From Anaerolineales bacterium (GTDB taxonomy: Bacteria > Chloroflexota > Anaerolineae > Anaerolineales > Villigracilaceae), in the NCBI GenBank assembly GCA_020634895.1, contig JACKAV010000004.1, positions 365,688 to 429,687 of the forward strand: DNA of 64,000 nucleotides. Direction: 5' to 3'. The position numbers and the translations under genes are program-made. Under the pieces are notes generated by a model. It was given only the letters and a program-made list of their open reading frames with translations. It did no database searches and was not told where the DNA came from. The first letter of the stretch is position 1. Every line of letters begins with the position of its first letter. Of this stretch, positions 33,496 through 42,732 are shown piece after piece.

Positions 33496-34659
33496 ATGAA
33501 CCAACAAGATATCAAGAAAGTACAGGATCAATCGGTTATCGGGGGAATTATTGCGTTGATCGGCCGCGTGTTACTGGCCATACTCATTCCATTAATTTCT
33601 TTCTACGTACTATATCTGGGCTTTATCTTCCTGCGCGACAGCAAGGCATCGCGCGAGATCATCACTCTGGTTGCGATCGTGTGGGGTGTCGGTGGTGTTG
33701 CACTTCTATTTTGGGTATTCAATAATCTTGTAGAAAAACTCCCGGACTTCTGGAGATCTAGGCTGTTGCCCTTTGTGTTCGTAGGTCCGGCAATGGCGAT
33801 CCTTGCATGGTACCTGGCAATTCCCACCCTGCGTACCCTTTGGATCAGTTTGTTCAATCGTGACGGACCGCCAGATGGTTTAAATATGATCCAACAACTG
33901 ATGAGCAGTTCCTTTGTCGGGCTGGGAAATTACGCGGCGGTTTTCACAGAACCATTAATGCAGGAAGCGCTTCGTAACAACGTCATGTGGATCATCTTCG
34001 GCAGTACGCTGTCAGTTGTGTTCGGACTTCTGATCGCAGTGCTTGCGGACCGCAGCAGTTTCGAGAAGATTGCCAAGGCGCTCATCTTCCTGCCGATGGC
34101 GATCTCATTCGTCGGCGCCAGCATTATCTGGAACTTTATCTACGAATACAGACCGGCGGGTCAGCCGCAGATCGGTCTTTTGAATGCAATCGTCACCGGG
34201 TTGGGCGGAACGCCTCAAGCCTGGCCCCAGTGGGTTGCCATCGCCCCGTGGAACAACCTCTTCCTGATCGTGATCGTGATCTGGCTTCAGGCGGGCTTTT
34301 CGATGGTCCTGTTTTCAGCGGCATTAAAGGGCATCCCTGAAGAATTGATGGAAGCGGGGCGCATCGACGGAGCCAGCGAAATCCAGATATTTTTCCGCAT
34401 CATGATCCCCTACATCCGCGGCACGGTGATCTCGGTCTGGACCACCATCGTCATTTTTACGCTGAAGATATTCGACGTGGTTTGGGTGATGACGGGCGGT
34501 CAATTCGGCACGCACGTGATCGCCACGCAGTTCTATCGCCAGTCTTTCACCAATCGAAATTCCGGCTTTGGGTCAGCCATCGCCATCGTGCTCCTGATCG
34601 CTGTGATCCCCGTGATGATCTATAACCTGCGGCAGTTCAGGGAACAGGAGGCATTCTAA
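33496..34659 (+). CDS. aglF: Alpha-glucoside ABC transporter permease AglF
   Basis: A 387-residue permease with an unusually long N-terminal section: two membrane helices before residue 85, then a third at about 93-113, and the six-helix transport core. LPMAISFVGASIIWNFIYEY near 196-215 is highly typical of AglF, and the coupling loop is EAGRIDGASEIQIFFRIMIP near 288-307. AAGGAG lies 7 nt before the start. It pairs with AglG to form the channel for sugars delivered by the binding protein. No ATPase gene accompanies the operon, so a shared MsmK/UgpC-type ATPase elsewhere must energise it. Confidence 0.88.
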   Translation: MNQQDIKKVQDQSVIGGIIALIGRVLLAILIPLISFYVLYLGFIFLRDSKASREIITLVAIVWGVGGVALLFWVFNNLVEKLPDFWRSRLLPFVFVGPAMAILAWYLAIPTLRTLWISLFNRDGPPDGLNMIQQLMSSSFVGLGNYAAVFTEPLMQEALRNNVMWIIFGSTLSVVFGLLIAVLADRSSFEKIAKALIFLPMAISFVGASIIWNFIYEYRPAGQPQIGLLNAIVTGLGGTPQAWPQWVAIAPWNNLFLIVIVIWLQAGFSMVLFSAALKGIPEELMEAGRIDGASEIQIFFRIMIPYIRGTVISVWTTIVIFTLKIFDVVWVMTGGQFGTHVIATQFYRQSFTNRNSGFGSAIAIVLLIAVIPVMIYNLRQFREQEAF

Positions 34660-34660
34660 A

Positions 34661-35755
34661 ATGCGCAGCAAAAAAAGATACGGCAAACTGCTGGTTGATC
34701 TAACCCTCCTTTTGCTTGTCCTGATCTGGACCATCCCCACCATGGGCATCTTTGTGTCCTCGTTCCGCAACCGGGACGACATTTCCACTTCGGGTTGGTG
34801 GAGGGTATTTCCATACCGCGACTGGCAGCCTACAAAAGAGATCGATCCCAAGGAGTTGGGATTGGACCCGAATGGCGTCATGAATATCGAAGGCGCAACC
34901 GGCACATTCGAAGAATTTCGAGCCGGGGTTGAAACCGGCGATGGCAAGCGCATCACATGGATCGGTAATAAACGCATCGGACGTGTGGAAGTGCAGGAAC
35001 AGGTCTGGACGGTCGACTGGAATTTCACGCTCGATAACTATAAGCAGGTTCTGGGCGGACAGACCTTCAAGTTCACGAAACCGGATGGCACCATTGAAAC
35101 CGTTCCCGGCGACAATATGAACCGCGCTTTTTTGAACAGCCTGTCTGTTGCCATCCCGTCCACGGTCATCCCCATTTTGATCGCGGCGTTTGCGGCGTAT
35201 GCCTTTGCGTGGATGAAATTCCCGGGGCGCCGCTGGATGTTCATCACAGTGGTGGCGCTTTTGGTCGTCCCGCTTCAGATCGCGCTGGTGCCGATCCTGC
35301 GAGACTATAAAGCCCTGAACCTGAACGGCACCTTCCTTGCCATCTGGCTGGCGCATACAGGCTTCGGTCTGGCGCTGGCAACCTACCTGCTCTACAACTA
35401 CATCAGCACATTGCCGCGCGATATTTTGGAATCAGCCTTCATTGACGGCGCTTCCCACTTTACGGTTTTCACCCGGCTTGTGCTTCCGTTATCCGTACCG
35501 GCGCTGGCTTCCTTTGCCATTTTCCAATTCCTCTGGGTTTGGAATGATTACCTTGTCGCATTGATATTCCTCGGCGGCAACCCCGAGTTCGAACTGGTGA
35601 CCCAGCGTATGGCTGCCATCGTCGGTTCGCGCGGAAGCGAATGGCATCTGTTGACGGCGGGCGCGTTCGTTTCGATGGTACTGCCCCTGCTGGTATTTTT
35701 CTCCATGCAGCGATTTTTCGTTCGAGGTCTGCTTGCAGGCTCAGTCAAAGGCTAA
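34661..35755 (+). CDS. aglG: Alpha-glucoside ABC transporter permease AglG
   Basis: A 364-residue permease starting one base after the aglF stop codon. After the first helix (residues 9-31) there is a large extracytoplasmic loop of about 100 residues (IDPKELGLDPNGVMNIEGAT to FKFTKPDGTIETVPG), which is typical of AglG, then five helices with the coupling loop ESAFIDGASHFTVFTRLVLP near 258-277. The C-terminus (MQRFFVRGLLAGSVKG) is the classic MalG-type ending. A terminator follows, so the downstream enzyme genes may have separate or read-through transcription. Confidence 0.9.
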   Translation: MRSKKRYGKLLVDLTLLLLVLIWTIPTMGIFVSSFRNRDDISTSGWWRVFPYRDWQPTKEIDPKELGLDPNGVMNIEGATGTFEEFRAGVETGDGKRITWIGNKRIGRVEVQEQVWTVDWNFTLDNYKQVLGGQTFKFTKPDGTIETVPGDNMNRAFLNSLSVAIPSTVIPILIAAFAAYAFAWMKFPGRRWMFITVVALLVVPLQIALVPILRDYKALNLNGTFLAIWLAHTGFGLALATYLLYNYISTLPRDILESAFIDGASHFTVFTRLVLPLSVPALASFAIFQFLWVWNDYLVALIFLGGNPEFELVTQRMAAIVGSRGSEWHLLTAGAFVSMVLPLLVFFSMQRFFVRGLLAGSVKG

Positions 35756-35766
35756 CACAAGGATAC

Positions 35767-35796
35767 AAGTGGACTGGGCAGCCAGTCCACTTTTTG
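35767..35796 (+). terminator. Terminator after aglG
   Basis: AAGTGGACTGG pairs perfectly with CCAGTCCACTT around four bases and is followed by a T-run, directly before the GH1 remnant. Confidence 0.88.
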
Positions 35797-36200
35797 TGAC
35801 TACATTGAAGTTTCCCGAGGGGTTTATTTGGGGCGTTGCTGCTTCGGCGTATCAGATCGAAGGGGCATGGAACGGGGATGGTCGCAGTGAAAGCATCTGG
35901 GACAGAGATACCCAAACCTCGTATCATGTTCTGAACGGCGAGAATGCCAGCTGTGCGTGTGACCACCATCACAGCATGCCCAAAGATATTGCCCCCAGGC
36001 GCACCTTCAAAAGGTACATGAAGCCATCGAAACCGGCGCGGATGTGAACGGCTATTTCGTTTGATAACTTCGAATGGGAACGCGGTGATGTCCCCCGCTT
36101 CGGTTTGGTGCGCGTGAACTACGAAACCCTGGAAGGCATTCCCAGGCAAAGCGTGTATTGGTATAGCGAGATCGCAAAACAAAATTCCATCTCGATTTAA
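35796..36200 (+). pseudogene. Decayed GH1 beta-glucosidase remnant
   Basis: Only about 135 codons remain of a gene normally near 450. From the GTG at 35796 the frame gives the GH1 N-terminus (FPEGFIWGVAASAYQIEGAW, then ESIWDRD and VLNGENASCACDHHHSMPKDI). The core with both catalytic Glu motifs is missing. Near 36000 the frame shifts to HEAIETGADVNGYFV, hits a stop, and a third frame gives the C-terminus DNFEWERGDVPRFGLVRVNY to YWYSEIAKQ, ending at the TAA of 36198-36200. This is an internal deletion plus frameshifts. It suggests that the sugar operon once also handled beta-glucosides. Confidence 0.85.
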
Positions 36201-36232
36201 ATCTGCTTTCAGCAGGATACTTATTTATTCTT

Positions 36233-37825
36233 ATGACCGATAACCTCTGGTACAAGAACTCTGTTTTCTATGAATTATCCGTCCGCGCCTTCAAGGATAG
36301 CAACGGCGACGGGCGCGGCGACCTGCGCGGGGTGACAGAAAAACTCGATTACCTGCAAACTCTCGGCGTGGATTGCATCTGGCTTATGCCCATTTATCCG
36401 TCACCTTTGCGCGACGACGGCTATGACATCGCAGACTACTACAGCGTGGATCCTGCCTACGGGTCGCTGGATGATCTCAAAGTCCTGATCGAAGCGGCGC
36501 ATCAGCGCAATATCCGCCTCATCATGGACCTTGTCCTGAATCACACATCCGATGCCCATCCCTGGTTCCAGGCAGCGCGTTCCGATAAAAATTCCCCATA
36601 CCGCGATTATTACGTGTGGAGCGACACCGATCAAAAGTATACGGATGCTCGTATCATCTTTGTGGATACCGAAAGATCGAACTGGACGTGGGATGAGCAG
36701 GCGGGGCAATTCTTCTGGCATCGTTTTTACTCGACACAGCCAGACCTGAACTTTGCCAACCCCAAGGTGCGGGAGGAAATGTTCAACGTGGCGCGCTTCT
36801 GGCTCGACCTCGGCATTGACGGTTTCCGCGCCGATGCTGTGCCGTATCTGTTCGAGCGCGAAGGGACGAACTGCGAGAACCTGCCTGAGACTCATGAGTA
36901 TTTGAAACAACTACGCGCCTTTATGGACGAACATTACCCGGGGCGCATTCTGCTTTGCGAGGCGAACCAGTGGCCCGAGGATGTGCGCCCGTACTTTGGC
37001 GACGGCGACGAGTTCCATATGGGATTTCACTTCCCGATCATGCCGCGCATTTACATGGCGTTGAAGAAGCAGCGTTATGAAGACATGGAAAAGATCATGC
37101 GCCGCACGCCGTCCATCCCTGAAAATTGTCAGTGGTGTACCTTCCTGCGCAATCACGACGAACTGACCCTTGAAATGGTCACCGAGGAGGAACGCCAGTG
37201 GATGTGGAAGGAGTACGCTCCTGAGCCGCGCATGAAACTCAACCTCGGCATTCGCCGACGGCTTGCGCCGCTGCTGGATAACGACCGCCGCAAGATCGAA
37301 CTGGCAAACTCGCTGTTATTTACGCTTCCCGGCACACCTATCATCTATTACGGTGACGAGATCGGCATGGGCGACAATATCGAATTGTTCGACCGCAACG
37401 GAGTCCGCACGCCGATGCAATGGGATGATTCGCCCAATGCCGGTTTTACCGATGCGACTCCATTCACCGAACCAATACAAGGCAAACTCGGATATCAGAA
37501 TATCAACGTCGCCGGTCAATTGAACGACCCGGAGTCGCTCTTCCACGCTTTGAAACAGATGATCTCCCTGCGCAAGAGTCATGCCGCTTTCGGCGGCAGC
37601 GACATGCAGTGGATTCAGACCGGTAATCCGCATGTGGCGGTTTACCTGCGCGAGTACGATGGCGAGCGGATGCTCATCTTTAATAACCTTGGCGATTCTG
37701 TTCAGCAGGTGAATATTCCCACGGAGTACCGCCAAACAGGGACTGAACTTTTTTCGTCCCGTTCGATTACACTTGGGGATGCGTTGGAACTGGAACCATA
37801 TTCCTATCTTTGGGTGCAGCTATAA
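36233..37825 (+). CDS. treS: Trehalose synthase (maltose alpha-D-glucosyltransferase), GH13
   Basis: A 530-residue GH13 enzyme that interconverts maltose and trehalose. The opening (WYKNSVFYELSVRAFKDSNG) and PSPLRDDGYDIADYY near 57-70 are typical of TreS. Catalytic residues are nucleophile Asp201 in DGFRADAV, acid/base Glu243 in LCEANQWPED and Asp309 in RNHDELTLE; region I is VLNHTSDAHPWF near 101-112. There is no fused maltokinase domain. Other GH13 alpha-glucosidases are near relatives, so sucrose isomerase-like or glucosidase activity cannot be excluded. It is followed 3 nt later by the fructokinase gene. Confidence 0.85.
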   Translation: MTDNLWYKNSVFYELSVRAFKDSNGDGRGDLRGVTEKLDYLQTLGVDCIWLMPIYPSPLRDDGYDIADYYSVDPAYGSLDDLKVLIEAAHQRNIRLIMDLVLNHTSDAHPWFQAARSDKNSPYRDYYVWSDTDQKYTDARIIFVDTERSNWTWDEQAGQFFWHRFYSTQPDLNFANPKVREEMFNVARFWLDLGIDGFRADAVPYLFEREGTNCENLPETHEYLKQLRAFMDEHYPGRILLCEANQWPEDVRPYFGDGDEFHMGFHFPIMPRIYMALKKQRYEDMEKIMRRTPSIPENCQWCTFLRNHDELTLEMVTEEERQWMWKEYAPEPRMKLNLGIRRRLAPLLDNDRRKIELANSLLFTLPGTPIIYYGDEIGMGDNIELFDRNGVRTPMQWDDSPNAGFTDATPFTEPIQGKLGYQNINVAGQLNDPESLFHALKQMISLRKSHAAFGGSDMQWIQTGNPHVAVYLREYDGERMLIFNNLGDSVQQVNIPTEYRQTGTELFSSRSITLGDALELEPYSYLWVQL

Positions 37826-37828
37826 AAC

Positions 37829-38746
37829 ATGCCTAACAACAATCTTCCGCTCTACGGCGCCATTGAAGGCGGCGGCACGAAGTTCATCTGCGCGATCGGT
37901 AACGGACCCGGCAATATCCGCGCCGAGGTGCGCATCGAAACCACCACGCCTGAAGAGACCATGAAACAGGTGGCGGACTTTTTCAAACAGCAGGAAACGA
38001 ACTTCGGCAAACTGGCGGCTATTGGGTTTGCCTGCTTTGGTCCGCTTGACCCGAGCCCGGGGTCGCCCACGTTCGGTCACATTTTGCCGACGCCCAAACC
38101 CGGCTGGTCCAATGCCGATGTGGTCGGCATGCTCAAAGAATCATTCGATGTGCCCATCGCTTTTGATACGGACGTGAACGGCGCGGCGTTTGGGGAATGG
38201 CGTTGGGGCAAGGCGCAGGGACTGAGAACGTTCATTTATCTCACCGTCGGCACCGGCGTGGGCGGAGGCGCATACGTCGAGGGGAATTTGCTGCACGGAT
38301 TGCTTCACCCCGAAATGGGACATATTCCCCTCAAGCACGATCTCAAGAAGGATTCCTTTGAAGGCGTTTGTCCGTTCCACGGTGACTGTTTCGAGGGGCT
38401 GGCTTCAGGTGTCGCGGTCGAAAAACGCTGGGGATTGCGCGGCGCGCAGCTCGCGCCTGAGCACATCGCCTGGGATATCGAAGCGGATTACATTGCGCAG
38501 GCGCTCACCAGCTATTCGATGACACTTTCGCCGGAGCGCATCATCATCGGCGGCGGAGTCGGCTCACTGCCGCATCTCCTGCCCAAGGTCCAGAAGCGGA
38601 CGCGTGAACTCATCAACGGCTATATCCAATCGCCGGTCATCCTCAAGAACATCGAAACCTATATTGTCAATCCCGGTCTGGGCGGACGCTCCGGCGTGCT
38701 GGGTGCGCTTGCGCTTGCTGAGCAAGCCCTGCAGAAAGCATCATGA
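37829..38746 (+). CDS. ROK-family fructokinase
   Basis: A 305-residue sugar kinase. The ATP motif GAIEGGGTKFICAIG is at residues 10-24, the catalytic Asp lies in FDTDVNGAAFGEW near 111-123, and the zinc motif HPEMGHIPLKHD together with CPFHGDCFEGLASG near 152-190 is that of bacterial ScrK-type fructokinases. It phosphorylates fructose to fructose 6-phosphate. Its stop overlaps the amylosucrase ATG by 4 nt (ATGA), so translation is coupled. This fits well: amylosucrase releases fructose from sucrose, and this kinase feeds it into glycolysis. Confidence 0.93.
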   Translation: MPNNNLPLYGAIEGGGTKFICAIGNGPGNIRAEVRIETTTPEETMKQVADFFKQQETNFGKLAAIGFACFGPLDPSPGSPTFGHILPTPKPGWSNADVVGMLKESFDVPIAFDTDVNGAAFGEWRWGKAQGLRTFIYLTVGTGVGGGAYVEGNLLHGLLHPEMGHIPLKHDLKKDSFEGVCPFHGDCFEGLASGVAVEKRWGLRGAQLAPEHIAWDIEADYIAQALTSYSMTLSPERIIIGGGVGSLPHLLPKVQKRTRELINGYIQSPVILKNIETYIVNPGLGGRSGVLGALALAEQALQKAS

Positions 38747-40692
38747 TCGAGCCTTCGCAGCTTGAAACGGAAGTGCGCCGGTCGCTGGCTCGCATCCTGC
38801 CGCGGGTGGAGGAAACGCTCAAACGCGCCGTCACCAAAGACCCGGCGGCGTGGGAGGCGTTCACCGTCCGCTTGCGGAAAAGTTTCCCGTTGCTGTTGAG
38901 TCTATATGCCGATGTCTACAGCGAACGTTATGATTTTTTCTATCACCTCGAAGACCTTGTCATGACCATGGCGCGTTCGTGGTTCGAGCGTCCGCAGGAT
39001 TTGCGCGAACTCGATGATGTCCGCGAACAGAACCCGCATTGGTTCCAGTCGAATCAGATGTTGGGCGGCGTGCTTTATGTGGACCTCTTCGCGGAAAACC
39101 TCGACGGTGTTCGTAAAAAGATTCCCTATTTCAAGGAACTCGGTCTTACATACATCCATCTCATGCCGCTCTTCAAAGCGCCCGAAGGCGAGAACGACGG
39201 CGGCTATGCGGTCAGCAGTTACCGCGAAGTGAATCCCCCGCTCGGCACGATGAAGCAGCTTTCTTCGCTTGCGCGTGAGTTTCGCAAGGCGGGCATCAGC
39301 CTCGTGGTGGACCTGGTCTTCAATCACACGTCGGATGAACACATCTGGGCGGAGCGCGCCAAACAGGGCGACGAAGATTTCATGGACTTCTACCGCCTCT
39401 TCCCGGACCGTGAACTGCCCAGCCTCTATGAGCAGAATCTTCGGGAAATCTTTCCCGAAGAGCACGCGGGCGCTTTTTCCCCTGTCACCATCAATGAAAA
39501 AGAATATTGGGTGTGGACGACCTTCCACGCCTATCAATGGGATTTGAACTACGCCAACCCGGCTGTCTTCAACCGCATGGCGGAAGAGATGCTCTTCCTC
39601 GCCAATCAGGGTGTGGAAGTGTTGCGGCTCGACGCGGTTGCCTTTATCTGGAAACAGCTTGGCACGAGCTGCGAGAATCTTCCGCAGGCGCATACGCTCA
39701 TCAAAGCCTTCAACGCCGTGGCGCGGATCGCGGCTCCAGCCCTCGTTTTCAAATCGGAAGCCATCGTTCATCCCGATGACGTGGTGAAATACGTCTCGCA
39801 GGAGGAATGTCAGGTTTCATACAATCCGCTGTTGATGGCGCTGCTATGGAACTCGCTTGCCACACGCGAGACCCGTCTGCTGGCGCAGGCGCTTGCCGCG
39901 CGTTTCAGACTCCCCGACGGATCGGCGTGGGTCAACTACGTCCGCGTACATGACGACATTGGCTGGACCTTCTCCGATGAAGATGCCGCCCAGTTGGGCA
40001 TCAACGGGTACGACCATCGCCGCTTCCTCAACGAGTTCTACCGCGGACGATTCCCCGGCAGTTTCGCGCGCGGACTTCCCTTTCAGGAGAATCCCATCAC
40101 CGGCGATTGCCGCATCAGCGGAACATGCGCTTCGCTTGCCGGGCTGGAAAAGGCTTTGCACGAAGAGGGTGAAAAGGAAGTGGAACTTGCCATCCGCCGC
40201 ATCCTGCTCATTCACGGCATCATCTTCACTGCTGGCGGAATTCCCCTCATTTACCTCGGCGACGAGATCGGCACGCTCAACGACTATTCCTACCGCGACG
40301 ACCCCGCCCATGAACGCGACAGCCGTTGGGTCCACCGTCCGCGCGCAGATTGGGAGACATATAAGAAGCGCAGCAACCTCCACTCGCTCGAAGGGCATAT
40401 CTATCAGGGCTTTCGCAATATGATCGAACTGCGGAAACAGCACGACGCTTTCTCTGGCGGCGAATTGGAGATCATCCACACCGAGAACGATCATGTGTTG
40501 GGCTTCACCCGCCTCCACAACGGGAATCGCGCCGTGGTCTTCGCCAACTTCTCCGAATCCACTCAGATCGTCGAGCCGCGTGTTATCGAGCAATATACCG
40601 TTATCAGCTTGAAGAAACTGCACGGACACAACCACGTCTCCGCCAATAACAGTCTCATTATCGAGCCGCTGGATTTTGTAGTGTTCGGATAG
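38743..40692 (+). CDS. Amylosucrase (GH13 subfamily 4)
   Basis: A 649-residue enzyme with the N-terminal helical domain typical of amylosucrase (residues 1-90), the GH13 barrel and a C-terminal beta domain. Catalytic residues by motif are Asp297 in LRLDAVAFIWKQ, Glu339 in VFKSEAIV and Asp404 in RVHDDIGWTF; region I is DLVFNHTSDEH near 190-200. The segment GTSCENLPQAHTL and the insertion with FLNEFYRGRFPGSFARG correspond to amylosucrase-specific loops. It transfers glucose from sucrose to alpha-glucan and releases fructose; sucrose hydrolase is the close alternative. No signal peptide is present, so it acts in the cytoplasm. Confidence 0.9.
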   Translation: MIEPSQLETEVRRSLARILPRVEETLKRAVTKDPAAWEAFTVRLRKSFPLLLSLYADVYSERYDFFYHLEDLVMTMARSWFERPQDLRELDDVREQNPHWFQSNQMLGGVLYVDLFAENLDGVRKKIPYFKELGLTYIHLMPLFKAPEGENDGGYAVSSYREVNPPLGTMKQLSSLAREFRKAGISLVVDLVFNHTSDEHIWAERAKQGDEDFMDFYRLFPDRELPSLYEQNLREIFPEEHAGAFSPVTINEKEYWVWTTFHAYQWDLNYANPAVFNRMAEEMLFLANQGVEVLRLDAVAFIWKQLGTSCENLPQAHTLIKAFNAVARIAAPALVFKSEAIVHPDDVVKYVSQEECQVSYNPLLMALLWNSLATRETRLLAQALAARFRLPDGSAWVNYVRVHDDIGWTFSDEDAAQLGINGYDHRRFLNEFYRGRFPGSFARGLPFQENPITGDCRISGTCASLAGLEKALHEEGEKEVELAIRRILLIHGIIFTAGGIPLIYLGDEIGTLNDYSYRDDPAHERDSRWVHRPRADWETYKKRSNLHSLEGHIYQGFRNMIELRKQHDAFSGGELEIIHTENDHVLGFTRLHNGNRAVVFANFSESTQIVEPRVIEQYTVISLKKLHGHNHVSANNSLIIEPLDFVVFG

Positions 40693-40699
40693 AAATTAA

Positions 40700-40746
40700 A
40701 AAAGCAAAAACACCCGCGGAATTAACTCTGCGGGTGTTTTGCTTTA
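40700..40746. terminator. Terminator at the end of the sugar operon
   Basis: AGCAAAAACACCCGC pairs with GCGGGTGTTTTGCT around a 12-nt loop, between the convergent amylosucrase and NifX-like genes, with A and T runs on both sides. Confidence 0.88.
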
Positions 40747-40759
40747 ATCGGCAAATGAT

Positions 40760-41143
40760 CTAATGATGCTGGTGAACGCGGTTGGGATAATGCAGCAGGC
40801 TGCCTTCACGGTAGGCTTGCAGCGCGTCCTCGATGGTGGACATGCCCGTAACGATGGCTTGCATCCCTGACTGTTCGATGCTATCGAAGGCAGGCTTTCC
40901 CATGCCGCGGGCGATCACCACCTGACAATCCTTCACCGTATCCACCATGCTGTTGTGGAAGTGACCGTGGTTGTTATGGTCGTGGGGCTCTTCATGTCCG
41001 CCGTGACCGTGTGCTGGTTTGACGCGTTCCTCCTGCGAGGTGACCCGTCCATCCTCGATGGTGTAAACAAGGAACTTTTGCGCGCGCCCGAGGTGGGCGC
41101 TGATCGTTACAAGGTCATCGGTTGCGAATGCGATTTTTATCAT
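40760..41143 (-). CDS. NifX/NafY-like (dinitrogenase cofactor biosynthesis family) protein
   Basis: A 127-residue protein starting MIKIAFATDDLVTISAHLGR at the ATG of 41143, which has AGAGGAA upstream; an upstream extension to 41191 is unlikely. The fold is the small alpha/beta domain shared by NifX, NifY, NafY and orange-protein (ORP) relatives: VVIARGMGKPAFDSIEQSGM is the hallmark segment. A His-rich insertion with about ten His residues near 45-63 suggests metal binding. There are no nif genes in the window, so a cofactor-carrier or metal-storage role other than nitrogen fixation is more likely. Confidence 0.82.
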   Translation of the reverse strand: MIKIAFATDDLVTISAHLGRAQKFLVYTIEDGRVTSQEERVKPAHGHGGHEEPHDHNNHGHFHNSMVDTVKDCQVVIARGMGKPAFDSIEQSGMQAIVTGMSTIEDALQAYREGSLLHYPNRVHQHH

Positions 41144-41221
41144 GATTTCCTCTTGAGATTCCTGAATTATGTACCATATACTTGACAACACGTCGAAAAA
41201 TATCTTACACAGATTTTCCCT

Positions 41222-41272
41222 TAAAAAAAAGTGGTCTGTCAGAAGCTTGACCTCCGACAGACCACTTTTTTA
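41222..41272 (-). terminator. Terminator after the DUF2202 gene
   Basis: AAAAAAGTGGTCTGTC pairs with GACAGACCACTTTTTT around a 15-nt loop; downstream of the DUF2202 gene on the minus strand. Confidence 0.88.
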
Positions 41273-41281
41273 CGTTTGCGT

Positions 41282-42406
41282 TTAGTGATTGCCGCCGCCG
41301 TTCCCGTGTCCCTTGCCGTTCCCGCCGGACCAGAGCGGCTGCCCCAGTTCACTGCGGAAGGTGTAGGTCACACCGGTTGCGTCCATCGTGACCGTGATCG
41401 CGCTGTTCACGCCCTGGTCGCCGAAGAACATCACCACTGTTACGCCGTCACCGATCTGCGGCGCGAAACCGATCGACTGGTTGTAGTTCGGGTTGCCGAG
41501 GTCCACGTAGATGACCTGTCCATCATCGGCGGTGAAACTCATGCCCATCGTGTCGAAGGAACTGATGACGCCGTGGACTGTGACCGCACCGGAGGTATTC
41601 GCCTGCGGAACGCCGCTTCCGGTTTGACCTTGAGCGGTTTGCCCAGCCTGACCGTTTGCTCCGCTGTTGCCGTGACCGTTCGTCGTGCCGCTGCCACCCT
41701 GATAGCCGTTGCCGCTGGTGCCGGTGATGATCGCCTGATACGCTTCGGCAGTAAGATACTTCGGTATATAGATTTCGCCCGTCTGCTGGGTCAGGACACT
41801 CGTGAAAGAGTTGAGGTGACTGTATGAGCCGTTCATCAGGTTGTTGAAGACCATTTGGATGTCGGCATTGTCGGTGAGCGCGAGGCGTGCCTGCAGGTCG
41901 AGGATGTCGATCTCTTCGATGGCAGCGCCGACCTTGAGCGCATCCGCGAGGGAGACGGAACCCTGGGCGACGAGTTGGTCGTACAAAGCCTGGAGGTTGG
42001 CGTCGCTGAATTGACCCGGACCAAGCGCGGGGTCGGTCAGACCGTAGCGGTCCAACAGCAGTTTGATCTCATCCATATGCGCCTGCTCGCTGGCGGCGAT
42101 ATTCTGGAAGGTGGGTTGTCCCCAAACGGTGAAGAGCGTGTTGTAGACGTCACGCGCGAGCTTTTCCTCTTCGCGCATATACAGCAGGCTGGCGGTTTCA
42201 TCTGCGTTCAGGTCCGAGGCGGGGATGGTGATGACGCCTGTTCCGTCGCCGTTGCCATTGCCGTAACCGTCCAATGCGATATCCGCGGGCTGGGGGTCTT
42301 CGATTGTGCCGTTCGCGGCAAATGCGTTGTATGCGCTGGCGCCGATCGCGATAACGATGACCGCGGAGAGAACGCCGATAAAAATGTTTTTGAAGTTGTT
42401 CAACAT
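41282..42406 (-). CDS. Exported DUF2202 (ferritin-like) protein with C-terminal beta domain
   Basis: A 374-residue exported protein. Residues 8-31 form a signal peptide or anchor ending AFAA. Residues 63-215 match DUF2202, a four-helix ferritin-like domain, with LYMREEEKLARDVYN and ASEQAHMDEIKLLLDRYGL supplying Glu and His as possible metal ligands and MNGSYSHLNSF near the fourth helix. A Gly/Asn/Gln-rich linker (about 225-268) precedes a small beta domain (VTVHGVISSFDTMGMSF) similar to OB-like DUF5666, and the tail is Gly/Asn/His-rich. Function unknown; metal handling outside the membrane is plausible. Confidence 0.8.
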   Translation of the reverse strand: MLNNFKNIFIGVLSAVIVIAIGASAYNAFAANGTIEDPQPADIALDGYGNGNGDGTGVITIPASDLNADETASLLYMREEEKLARDVYNTLFTVWGQPTFQNIAASEQAHMDEIKLLLDRYGLTDPALGPGQFSDANLQALYDQLVAQGSVSLADALKVGAAIEEIDILDLQARLALTDNADIQMVFNNLMNGSYSHLNSFTSVLTQQTGEIYIPKYLTAEAYQAIITGTSGNGYQGGSGTTNGHGNSGANGQAGQTAQGQTGSGVPQANTSGAVTVHGVISSFDTMGMSFTADDGQVIYVDLGNPNYNQSIGFAPQIGDGVTVVMFFGDQGVNSAITVTMDATGVTYTFRSELGQPLWSGGNGKGHGNGGGNH

Positions 42407-42732
42407 GATATTTTCTCCTATCTGTTTCTGTCATTCTGAGCGCAGCGAAGAATCTCGCCGCTTTCAGTTTGCTGTTTTTTTCAATTCATTTCGCCGCATC
42501 TTGTGCAACGATGCCTGCATGATAGAACCCGAATGTAAAGAGACTTTAAAGGGCGCTTCAAGATATTGAAATGGTTTGATACGAAGATAACAAATGCCCC
42601 AAAACCGGTATTTTTCGGAAATTTGCATCTTTACCGAATCTTCATACTCTCTTTTTCCCCTCATTAAGTTGCGTCGATATAAGTGGGGCAATATCGTTTG
42701 AAACCTTGAAATCACAATCTTAGGAAATCATT
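42407..42732. other. 326-bp intergenic region before the cytochrome bc genes
   Basis: It is the divergent promoter region of the DUF2202 and cytochrome b genes. It holds one copy of the GTCATNCTGAG repeat at 42430. No gene or RNA motif is evident. A loose TTGCGT-17-TATCGT promoter match lies about 40 bp before the cytochrome b start. Confidence 0.4.
42430..42456. repeat. Dispersed repeat GTCATNCTGAGCGCAGCGAA, copy 1
   Basis: A 27-bp sequence that recurs with two substitutions at 44132-44158. Confidence 0.65.
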
